Below, piece after piece: positions 45,904-55,540 of a stretch of DNA of 64,000 nucleotides (position 1 is the first letter of the stretch; every line of letters begins with the position of its first letter). This stretch comes from Mesorhabditis belari (lineage: Eukaryota > Nematoda > Chromadorea > Rhabditida > Rhabditidae), in assembly GCA_958450365.1 (NCBI GenBank), contig CAUEEP010000222.1:62001-126000 (forward strand), given 5' to 3'. The position numbers were made by a program, and so were the translations under genes. Below the pieces are notes generated by a model. That model ran no database searches. It worked only from the letters and a program-made list of their open reading frames with translations, and was not told where the DNA came from.

Positions 45904-48900
45904 ATGGGCGATTCGTCGAGTCTACCGGGAAATGAACTACTTCAAGCGTAAGGTTTTTGTGTTAAATCAGTAAAATTTTGTTTCTTTTAGTGAAAAAGAT
46001 GAAAAAGACGATGGCCCTTTCGAGAATCGACGAGTCAACTCTTCGGAAATCGCACCAAATGCGGAGGTAGAGCTTTTACTGGACAAAGATTTTGTCAAAC
46101 TTGATAATTTGGTGAAAAACGAGCTGGGAATTAGTCTAAACTGACAAGCTGAAAGCTTTGTGAGAAAGCTTCCCAACTACCTTTGAGCCAAACTTTCAAT
46201 ATGTGTTGACTAAGCTTTTATTAGGGTGGTAGGAATGAAACTAGTGCTCACAGATCTTTTCAAAAATAAAAAAGATTGCAAGCCGCAGTGAATAAGTGTT
46301 GTATACTATTAGAAAGCCTTGAATCTCCTCTACAAAATAGTGGAAAAAGATTTTTGAATTGATTATTTGGGATTTGAGTGACTTTTAAGTTGAAAGCTCA
46401 AAAATGACACATTTTCTGGAAAATGTGTTTCTAGTAATAGCCATGCCCGGATTTTCTGTTAGAAAATACTGCCAATTAAAGTTATTTGAAAATAAAATAA
46501 AAGAGAAGAACTCGTTTTGTTCGTTTTCTAGAGCTAAATCTTTGTTTTTTGGAATGATTGGGCTAAAAACGGCTACTTTTGACTTTGGATTCTCATATCT
46601 CGATAGAATCTAAGCTGGTCTTTTGAGTTTTGATATAAATATTAAGTAGTGTATATCTTTAATATACTGGAAAAATTTCAAGTGAAAAGATCCGTGGAAG
46701 TGTTAGTTGCCAGCAGGCGCAGGTACCTAGGTTGAGACTCGACCTGCGGTTACCGTCGCTTTAACACCCAAGTCCCCAATAATTAATCCAATTCAACATT
46801 TTTTTTGCACTATTTTCTAGAGGAGATTTAGGGCTTTCTAATAGTATACAACACTTATTGGCTGAGGCTTACCATTTTTTTATTTTTGGAAATTTTATGG
46901 AAATGGAAAGATATGTGAGCACTAGTTTTATTCCTACCACCCTAATATCTTCAGGGTCCATTTGGGGTGCGCCTTAGCGACGATATGCTCAACGTGTTCT
47001 GCGATCGTGTGCAACTCGCCGCCCCGGACCGTATTAACGGCTTTTTTGCGATTCAATCGATTTTGGTAAGTGGCAGCACTGTTTGGGGATATTGAAGTAT
47101 ACGTTAATTGAATGACTTTTCAATTTGTGAAAATTTTGAAGCAAATTGATTGTCACAAAGTCGTTTACTACAGTTTATTACTAATTAAAAGCTATTCAGC
47201 AACTTCAGAGCACTTTAGTGCGACCCGGCCTCGCTTCGATCGCAAATTCAGCCGCGTCAAGAAGTCATCCAAATTTTCTTCGACCAGGAACAGGAGCACT
47301 ACATTACGGTAAGAATGCCTTTTTCTTCTCACGCTCAGGCTCAACTCCTTTTAGGCTCATCTCTTTTACGTGAATAAGGTGCCCACTCTACGAATTTACG
47401 ACCCATTACTGCATGCGAAAAATGTTAAAAATCGGGATTTGAAAGATATGGTATTTTTTTGAGTATGATTTACAGCTATTTCCTTTTAGATGAGCCCATC
47501 GATGATTCGACAAATTTTGGACATCTTCGGACATATCGTTTTCCGTGTTGCTCAGCCAGGCGCGGTCCCTGTTGAATATGTGCACGACATTGACCCTCAG
47601 GTTGATTTTGGCAGTCACTCGGTTTTAACCAGGGATTCAAGCTGTTAAGGTAAATAAAATTTAAAATTTTCAGACAGATGGATGGAGTTGTGGATATCGA
47701 GCAATCGGCGTTGTGATGGATTTGTTGAGAGAAAGACCTCCCATGGAGTAAGTACGATTTTTTCTGCTCATTGCTCATTTGTTTAGCTCAAAATACGATG
47801 TTCGCTCACTCTATGACTTGTACATTTGGGCGAATCGCGATGGATCGCACCCGTGGCACGAATTTATGAAGTTCCCGTATCGTAGGTTGGGTTTTGGTAT
47901 ATTGGATAAGGATTTAACGGGGCTGAGCTTTTCAAATAGCATCCCCTAAGTCTAAATGTTTCATTTTCCAGCTATCGCCTCCGGAATTATGTTAGAAACG
48001 GCATTGTTGTGTTCACCGAGGAATTCTACAAGGAGAAAGTCGACAAAGCGGTCGCCGATGAGGTGAGATAGCAAAATCAGCCTAATAAGCAAGTTTCCCA
48101 TTTTCGAAAGCCACCGAATCGCTTGTCGCTCAATCTGAAGAACCAACGGCTCAACCGGCCTGCAAAGAGGAGCCTCCTGCGGCTCACAAAGAAAATCCTG
48201 TGGTATTGTTTGGCGGGTTTTAAACACGAATAGGCTTGTTTGATGGTAAACAAAGTGATTCGTTATACAAAAAGCCAGCCGGGAGGCTACGAATGAACAA
48301 AATGCGCCATTCGAACGTTATAACTAATTGCAGTTTTTTAGATCGACGCTGTTCCTTCAAAGTCTGGTGATTTAACAAACGGAGTTCGGGAAATGCGACA
48401 AAGTTGTTGTGATTAGTGGGTAGATTGATAGTTTCTGGAAGTTTATCTTGCCTTTAGTCATCTACAATCAAACGCTTCAAAAAATGACAAGAGCAAAGAC
48501 GCAAAGAGCACCACCCACCATCGAGCAATGGTATATTTGTTCAATTTGCTTTTAAATTTGCTCGACTTTAGGCTGAAAGCAGCGGGATTGAGACTCCGAG
48601 GGTGCCTGATTCGTTTTTAAAAGTACGTTTTTGACTATGATTTTATAAAAGTTTGTCTTTTAGGAAACCAGTCCCTCTACTCCCAAGATTGGCCGTCCAT
48701 TCTTCATCGTCGCAACCCGAGCTCTTGCAACCGCTTAATCGATGGTCTTACGTGCGCACGTGGAGTGAACGACAAAGTGATGAGGAAAAAAAGAGAAGTG
48801 GAAGTGCCGGAGAATGCCCAACCAATTCTCGACTGTCAGCCATTGAAACGACGCGTTCAATCACCCGTTGGACAAACGATGTCTTCAGCTCGGAGCCCAT

Positions 48901-49660
48901 TGAATGCAATGTGGGTTTTCTTGCAATTCAGTATTTGGATCAGCTTTAACTAGAAATATCAACTGTTAAACTCCATACGAATTAATTCGTTTAGGTGCCC
49001 GCCTCATTTGACTCTCTTCCTTCGATGCCCGTGCCGAATCTTCACGCTTGCCGCTCCTCCACGCGCCACGAGGGCTCCTCATTTCACACCGACTCGAATC
49101 ATTCTCTTCATGGCGTCGAAAAGAGCCAACAACAAAAGCCATCCGCAAACAAGCTTCATCAAGTCACGTTTCGACCCCATCTGGGATACGGAGCCGATGA
49201 GCAACACTCGAGCTTTGAGGCCGATGTCAGCAGCTTTGGAAGTTCCAACAAGGTGGGGGGATTTAGTCATGGAATAAATGTTGCCGGTAAAATTGTCGCT
49301 AAAGAGAAGCTCAACGTCAGAAGGTAGACCCACTTAAAGTCTTGCGTAGTCCTTAACTGATAATTTAAACCGGGCTAACGTTTAAGTTGCAAAGAATGTC
49401 ATGTCTAATAATTTTCTACCTTCAGAGCGTAAAATTCGATGTGCAATGGGAGTCGGAGCCTGCTGCCATAATCGTTCCTTCCTTCATCCCGGTCGAGATC
49501 AAAAAGCCAATCAATTGCACAACTAAGTCCAAGGACGTTCGTCTGGAAATGGGCTCCGTGGTGGCCACGCAAATCACCCACAAGAACAATAACAACAACA
49601 ATTCGCCGCTTTCATCACCCTCATCATCAATGCTGGTTAGTGCTTTGGGAGTTTGTACTT
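45904..49660 (+). CDS. Ulp1/SENP-type (C48) cysteine protease with long C-terminal tail
   Basis: Exons read with confidence: 45904-45947, about 45991-46064 (donor uncertain), 46955-47065, 47219-47308, 47355-47450, 47490-47600, 47674-47747, 47787-47885 and 47972-48062. A His-Asp-Cys triad of the C48 family is visible: the His in QEQEHYIT, the Asp in LRIYDPL, and the Cys in QTDGWSCGYRAIG with its oxyanion Gln. C48 enzymes remove SUMO or NEDD8. Further exons up to about 49660 encode a low-complexity Ser/Pro/Asn-rich tail; their boundaries and the stop are uncertain. An acceptor ttttttttcag ends three bases before ATG 45904, suggesting trans-splicing downstream of the SNAPC1-like gene. The second intron holds a MITE. 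Confidence 0.65.
46222..46949. mobile_element. MITE-like element in an intron of the C48 protease gene
   Basis: Terminal inverted repeats of about 32 bp begin ttagggtggtaggaatgaaa and end with the complement ttcctaccaccctaa. Subterminal arms are also mirrored: taagtgttgtatactattag faces ctaatagtatacaacactta. The total is about 725 bp, and the interior carries no transposase frame. Confidence 0.85.
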
Positions 49661-50217
49661 AAAAACGAAGTTCTTCCAGAAACCTTCTTAAAAAGTGTAA
49701 ATTAAGAACTCGGAACCTCGGTGCTGTTGTTGAAATGTGGTCGCTCACAAGAGAAATGCTTCCTCCGAACGTGTTCACCTCTTCACAACACGTCCAGCAA
49801 GATTTCCCGATGAGAAATATGTATTAACATTGATCTCTTTATCTGCTGTTTTGATTTGTTTGAGTTTACCCTTTGCACCACTGCTCTTTTTTTTAAAACT
49901 ATATTCCTCTTTACACATGCACTGTTTTATTGTGATTTATGGTTTTCATTGGGAGTCTATTATTGTGTGTATTGCGGCTATGCTCGCTTTTTCGGAGGGT
50001 TGTTTGTTGATAAAGTTATAAAATAATCATACGATTTAACGAGAAAACAATGAGAACAAGATTTACATGAGGCAGAACAGACCCGTAGTTCATAGCATAT
50101 CCAAAATTGTGTTTAGAGGGTAAGATCAGTAGGCGGTGTGGCTAGGGCCAATTTGTGCAGTAACGTGGAGCGGCGATTTCTAGAAATCTCAATAGACTGT
50201 CATTATGACAGGTGAGC

Positions 50218-52949
50218 TCACCTAGGGTTGGCCGCATAAACGGTATGAAAATCTCGCATGTTAACACGAATGGCACGCGAGCGAAGCGTTTGATGTGCTG
50301 CTGCGCCGGCGCCGGCCGCGTCCCATCTAAAACAACAATATTTAGATTGTTACAAAACCATATTTTAAGGCTATTTTAAAGGCTATTGATTCAAGCTCTA
50401 GTTATAAAGTTGAACAAACGATGCAAATTTAAGCTTATGCAGAATAGGAACTACTTGATATCGTATCACCCTAGAAGTTTACCGGTTAGTCTTTGCTTTT
50501 GATCCGCTTAAAGCCGCAATGGCTGCCGCGTTGGCCTCGCGAGTTCGTTTCGCCTCAGCGTCGGCTCGTTGCATCTCCTTTGCACGTTCAATCGAGTCCT
50601 TCGTTGAACTACCTTAATTCAAAAGTGTTTGGGGACCAAAATAATGCTCAATACCTTTCCCTTTGCCCATCCGAAGCGCTTCCTCTTTCTCGCGGTTCAA
50701 GCGCTGTTCTTCAAGTTGTCTAAAAGTGATTATTATTTCTCTCAAAAAGGTTTTTTAACCTATCCATAGCCTCCAGCCATTTAATTTGCGATTTCGCATC
50801 GTCGAGCACAAAATAGTCGGGATTAGCTCTAAAATTGATGTGTACATGATTAACGAGTAAAATACTTACTTTGGATTAGGATCTAGACGATGCTGAGCCA
50901 TCACACCAAGTTCGCCAATGAGCTCTCGTATTCGGTACTCGGTTGCATCCGAAATCAGCGTCACCAATTCTTCATCAACGTAGCAAGCCTAAATAAAGTA
51001 CAATATCAAAGTAATGAAAGCCCCCAAAACGCACCATATTCATCCTCTGTGTGATTTTCGTCATAATTTGTGCCGGCTGGATGAGTGTATTCGCAAATGG
51101 ACTCTCCTTGTACTGGCGAACGGTTTCCTGGAGTTGAGTTGGGTAAATGAACCGCTGCCAAAACAAACCTCTTCGCTTGGCGGTGCTTGTACTATTTGCT
51201 GTACATTTGGCTCTTCCTAAAGAGAATCATTTTTGGGGCAAATTCGCTAAAAGTTACCTTATGTGTGACTTGTTGAATTTCTCTTCGCAGCTCGCTTACA
51301 TTTGGCAAATCATCCATCTCCATAATTTCGTTTTTCTGAAAATGCAAAAGTAAATTTTGAACTAGATTTGTTTGAGTTAATTTTATGGCTAAAATACCTA
51401 CCAAACCCATCAAAGGCCCACTTGCTCCTGAGCGAATCGATACAGGAGTCTAAAAAAAATTAATATCATTAAAAACCCGGTATTCCTAACCTGATTTTGC
51501 TGCATTTGTTGCTGATTTCCCATCGGTAAGCGATTTTGTGGTTGTTGTTGTGATGTTGCCGGGGTTCCCATCATTTGTTGTATCGTAAAATTCTTCGCGA
51601 AATCGATCACCGCTTGATCGCCGTTTTGTTCAACTTGATAAATGATCTAAAGAAATTTGGATTGCTAAATTTGCAAACTATAAGCTAAGGAGCAAAATGG
51701 ACTTATTACGCAACTAAATTTTTAATGAAGTAGGACTAAACGCACTCTAATCCACAAAAATTTTGATGGTTTCTCTCAATTTGTATTCACCTCTTTGTTT
51801 TCGATAGCTTTTCGTAAAACGGGCAGCGTCTCGTGAAGAAATGCCAATAAATGCGATTGAGCCTTTGAGCCGAGCACTTCTTCCAAGCGATTAGTGAATT
51901 CCTCGGGTTCGATCGTGCCATGGATCACATCCTAAAAGATGTTGATAAACAAAAGTTGTGTTTAATGCATAAATTTTGCACCACTTACCGTTACATAGCC
52001 AATCAATCTCGGCCGCACGTTATCGGGCTTGTTGCGCAAAAGTGTTTGAAACAACTTGACACTCTTCGTCACTGGGTCAACTAGAGTGATTTTAAAGGGC
52101 CAATAGAAATATCAAATACCATGTTGCTGTGGTGGTTGTTGAGGTGCGCCCATCGGTTGTCCTTGCTGATGTGGTGGTTGTTGAGGAACCCCCATCGGTT
52201 GTCCTTGATGCTGTGGTGATTGTTGAGGAACACCCATCGGTTGTCCTTGATGCTGTGGTTGTTGGGGTGCACCAATTGGTCGTGCTTGTTGATGAAATTG
52301 TTGAGGCGGCTGGTGCATGTTTGGCTGAGATCCGATTTGCATTTGCTGAGGTCCAGCGCCATTGTCCTGCCTGATCATCGGCGAACTCACGCCCTAAAAT
52401 GAACAATTGGTCAAAAAAATTTAGTGAAAAACACAGATCTAGGTAGCTTAACTATAGCTTCAAGCATTTAGATGATTCACCGAGCCTACAAGTCAGCCTT
52501 GACTTTGAAAGCTTTAAGCAACAAGCACTTTAACGTGCTAGCTCACTTTAGCTCCATTATTAGCTTCAGCTTCATGTTGTTTTGGTTCATTTTAAAGCTT
52601 TGAAAAGCCACGAACAAGTATTGCCAAGGTTTTTAATCATACAGCGCTTCGGAGATCTTACTATCTATGCGCAAATATTGTATTTATAAGAGCAATTAAC
52701 ACAATTCCAAGGGTATCAACCTTGTAGCGCCTCAAAAAGCCTTACATGCATTGGTGGTTGATGTTGTGGATGTGGTTCCCTGAGTGGCGGTGGTTGAATG
52801 GACGCATAGTCGATATTTTGCGGAGTTGTCGAGGCCATGGCGTGTTGGATGGCCGACGGCATGGACGTCGGGGGGCGCATCTCGCCGAGTCCCCTTCCTG
52901 CTGGAACGACGCGAAAGCGAGGTGGACCCGAGGCGGGTGGGTCGCTCAT
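50218..52949 (-). CDS. taf-4: TAF4, TFIID subunit 4, 550 aa
   Basis: TAF4 is a core TFIID subunit that pairs with TAF12 by a histone fold. Fourteen exons keep frame: 52949-52746, 52393-52120, 52080-51989, 51931-51791, 51646-51491, 51449-51402, 51335-51258, 51216-51169, 51154-51035, 50988-50870, 50828-50760, 50719-50655, 50612-50483, 50326-50218. The N-terminal half is Gln/Pro-rich with repeats (QGQPMGVPQQ). A TAFH-like domain follows (about 155-235; KSVKLFQTLLRNKPDNVRPR, then IEPEEFTNRLEEVLG). The conserved C-terminal TAF4 domain includes VTLISDATEYRIRELIGEL, ANPDYFVLDDAKSQIKWLE, KEMQRADAEAKRTREANAAA and the ending RAIRVNMRDF. Between the eighth and ninth exons only 14 bases (51168-51155) separate the two frames. 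Confidence 0.88.
52120..52393 (-). other. Gln/Pro repeat region of TAF4
   Basis: This exon encodes several repeats of 14-15 residues related to PQQPQHQGQPMG. Such Q-rich tracts are typical of the activation-domain-binding part of TAF4. The open frames on the other strand are shadows. Confidence 0.8.
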
Positions 52950-53091
52950 CTAAAGTTGGATATTGGTAAATTTTTAAAGTCAAAGAGAGTTCAACAAGTT
53001 AAAAGACCCAATAAAAGCCCATGGAACGAAGAGAAACCACATGATAAACTTTATACTCAAAAAAATCAGCCTCTCTGTTAAAAGATACAGG

Positions 53092-53760
53092 GTTGAGCAA
53101 AATTATCCTGATAACTTTTTGGAAAAGTAGTTGTCGGACGTTTAATTTATTTTAAAGTGTCAAGTGTTATATAGAGAATTGTAGAGCTTAATCTTGGTAA
53201 GTTTATCTACTAAAAACTTCCCAATCGGATTTATGCAACTCATTTAACAAGTCCTTGAATGAGCACTAATTCGGTGCGCTGCCATTTTTGAAGATTTTCT
53301 ACATAAAATGGGGGTGGGACAAATGCGACCTTTTTTTCGCTGGAAAAGGCTTTAGGAAAGGCCGCAGAGCTTCAAAAATGTTTTCATATAAGGGAATCGT
53401 ATGCGTAGCTTCCGAATTTCCACTAATTAGATCTTGGTGACACGTCAAATTTGGGCTATAAAGCAAAAATGATGCAACTTAACGCTTTTCGCAGTTTTTG
53501 CCTTTTAACCCTTCAAAAATGGCAGCGCGCCGGATACTTTTCCAAAAAGTTCTTCGGGTAATTTCGCTCAACCCTGTAACAGCCTAGTGCTCATTCAAGG
53601 ACTTGTTAAATGAGTTGCATAAATCCTATTGGGAAGTTTTTAGTAAATAAATTTAGCCAAGATTAAGCTCTACAATTCTCTATATAAGATTTGACACTTT
53701 GAAATAAATTAAGCGTACGACAACTACTTATCCAAAAAGTTGTCCGGATAATTTTGAGAC
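53092..53760. mobile_element. Large inverted-repeat element with nested foldback element
   Basis: The outer arms are 53092-53230 (gataactttttggaaaagta, then gtagagcttaatcttgg) and 53627-53760, their mirror image. The inner part, 53228-53630, is a copy of the element at 42728-43090, with a gggtgggacaaatgcgacc end at 53312. It lies in the gap between the divergent TAF4 and UBAP2-like genes. Confidence 0.78.
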
Positions 53761-53765
53761 ACCCT

Positions 53766-54160
53766 GGGCTAATTTCCACCATTTTATTTGCGCAACTGGA
53801 TCTTTTGCACAACTCGCCATAACTTTCTTCTAAGTGGGTCAATCTTTATGATTTTGGTGTCATTTTGCTGCACTTATTGAGGATCTACAGGGTCATTTGC
53901 GCAACTCGCCATAACTTTCTTCTAAGTGGGGCAATCTTTATGATTTTGGTGTCATTTTGTTGCACTTATTGAGGATCTACAGGGTCATTTGCGCAACTCG
54001 CCATAACTTTCTTCTAAGTGGGTCAATCTTTATGATTTTAGTGTCATTTTGTAGATCTCAATAAGTGCAACAAAATAACACCAAAATCATAAAGATTTGA
54101 TCACTTAGAAGAAAGTTATGGCAAGTTGCGCAAATAAAATGGCGGAAGTTAGCCTAACTC
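53766..54160. mobile_element. Foldback element (gcgcaactcg family) with internal triplication
   Basis: The left end ggctaatttccaccatttta is mirrored by taaaatggcggaagttagcc on the right. The left arm carries three tandem copies of a roughly 90-bp unit starting gcgcaactcgccataacttt or a close variant, while the right arm carries one. Confidence 0.78.
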
Positions 54161-54440
54161 CAACGCTGTATTCAAGAAAGTTTACCAACGACTTTATACT
54201 CAAAAAAATTTTTGAGCTTCGCTGATAAAAGATATTCAGGCAAGTTTATCAAATGGAGAACAAACGAGCAAAGACTTTTATATTGAAAAAATTTTCAGTC
54301 CCACTGAAAAAAAGATATTCAGTTAATAAATGAAATTTTGAAATAGCGGAAATAAAAGTAGAGCCAATAAACGCGAAAATTCATTTTTCTTCAAGCGCTC
54401 GAGCAAAGCTTTTCAATTTTTTTTCAAGTTTTCAACTTTT

Positions 54441-54926
54441 GCAGGGAGTGGGACAAATGCGACCTTTTTTGCGCAAACCCGGACATTTGCCGACCTTGCC
54501 CATTAGCGCACCTTTTTCGCGCCTTAAAAAAGCTCTAAAAAGCTAAAAAGCTAATATTAACCAATTTCTATTCCAAAAGTTATTTTTCTAGGTAATTTTA
54601 GGGCGTAGAATCGAAATTTTGGCATATCAGAGCGTGTGGAACCAATTTGAAAGACAAAACGGCTAGATCAAATTACAGAAAATTGTTGATTTTTCTCTTT
54701 GTATAACTCCGTCCATTCGCTTCCACAAGCTCTGATATGTCAAAATTTGAATTCGACACCCTCAAATTACCTAGAAAAACAACTTTTAGAATAGAAATTG
54801 GTTAATATTAACTTTTGGAGCTTTTTTAAAACGCGAAAAAAGGTTCACTAATGGGCAAGGTGCGGAAAAAAAGGTGCGCAAATGTCCGGGTGCGCAAAAA
54901 AAAGGTCGCATTTGTCCCACTCCCCT
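54441..54926. mobile_element. Foldback element with gggagtgggacaaatgcgacc ends
   Basis: The element starts with gggagtgggacaaatgcgac and ends with gtcgcatttgtcccactccc. Mirrored inner arms include ttaatattaaccaatttc type segments and the motif gcgcaaatgtccggg. Its ends are shared with 34388-34797, but the inside differs. Confidence 0.8.
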
Positions 54927-55524
54927 TTTGCACGCTTTGCTAAATCTCATTCAAAAAGCAATTCCATGACGTTTTCAGTCTTTTCCTTTCCAATATAAAC
55001 CTTTCGTAAAGCTAAAAGAACGGCCGTTCGAACGGATAGAGTACGGGGCGTGCCTATAGTAATCCTTTTCGCTCCTGGCGGGACCATTTCCTCTCCGTCG
55101 AATCAATAACTTGTTATTTTCTCAAATCTGCCCCATTGTGTGCTTACGAAAGAAAAATTTACCCATTACTGATGGGAACGTTTCCTTTTTTTTTCGAGAA
55201 CCCTCCATTTTTCATCGATTTTTTTGAGAGCATTTGAAAATTTCGATACTTTTTTCAGTTTTAAATTTACAATTTGTTTTAACTTATGAAATTTGCCACG
55301 ATTTTTTTCAAAGTTCTCAGTTCTCACTTGGCACCTCGATATTTGTTTAGCGTTTAGTCTACTTAACTCTGCTGAATGTTTTGCAACCTTTTATGCAAAA
55401 GAAAGATATTAAATTCAAAAATTAAGCAGACTTAGCGCTAACCTGATTTTAGTAGTCCTGAACTTTGATTTTTAATGGAGACCTTTTTTTTTGGTTTTTT
55501 ACTTTTTCAGCTAGATTTTATTTT

Positions 55525-55540
55525 TTTCTTTTTAGCAGTT
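55525..55540 (+). promoter_or_regulatory. Probable spliced-leader acceptor of the UBAP2-like gene
   Basis: The T-rich tract tttttttctttttag ends at 55535, five bases before ATG 55541. Confidence 0.6.

Noticed and set aside
46690..46760. Possible tRNA inside the MITE (aggttgagactcgacct)
   Set aside because: It does not match the B-box consensus and no cloverleaf could be drawn.
49737..50021. Hydrophobic 94-codon frame between the C48 protease and TAF4 genes
   Set aside because: It has no recognisable family and lies in the likely 3' region of two convergent genes; the T-rich composition explains the hydrophobicity.
52092..52406. Ser/Thr-rich and Val-rich frames overlapping the TAF4 Q-rich exon
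   Set aside because: They are other-frame and other-strand shadows of the TAF4 repeats; only the Gln/Pro frame joins in phase with its neighbours.
55475..55540. Upstream start of the UBAP2-like protein at 55475
   Set aside because: The added residues are a Phe-rich run translated from the T-rich acceptor tract; the ATG at 55541 follows the trans-splice acceptor.
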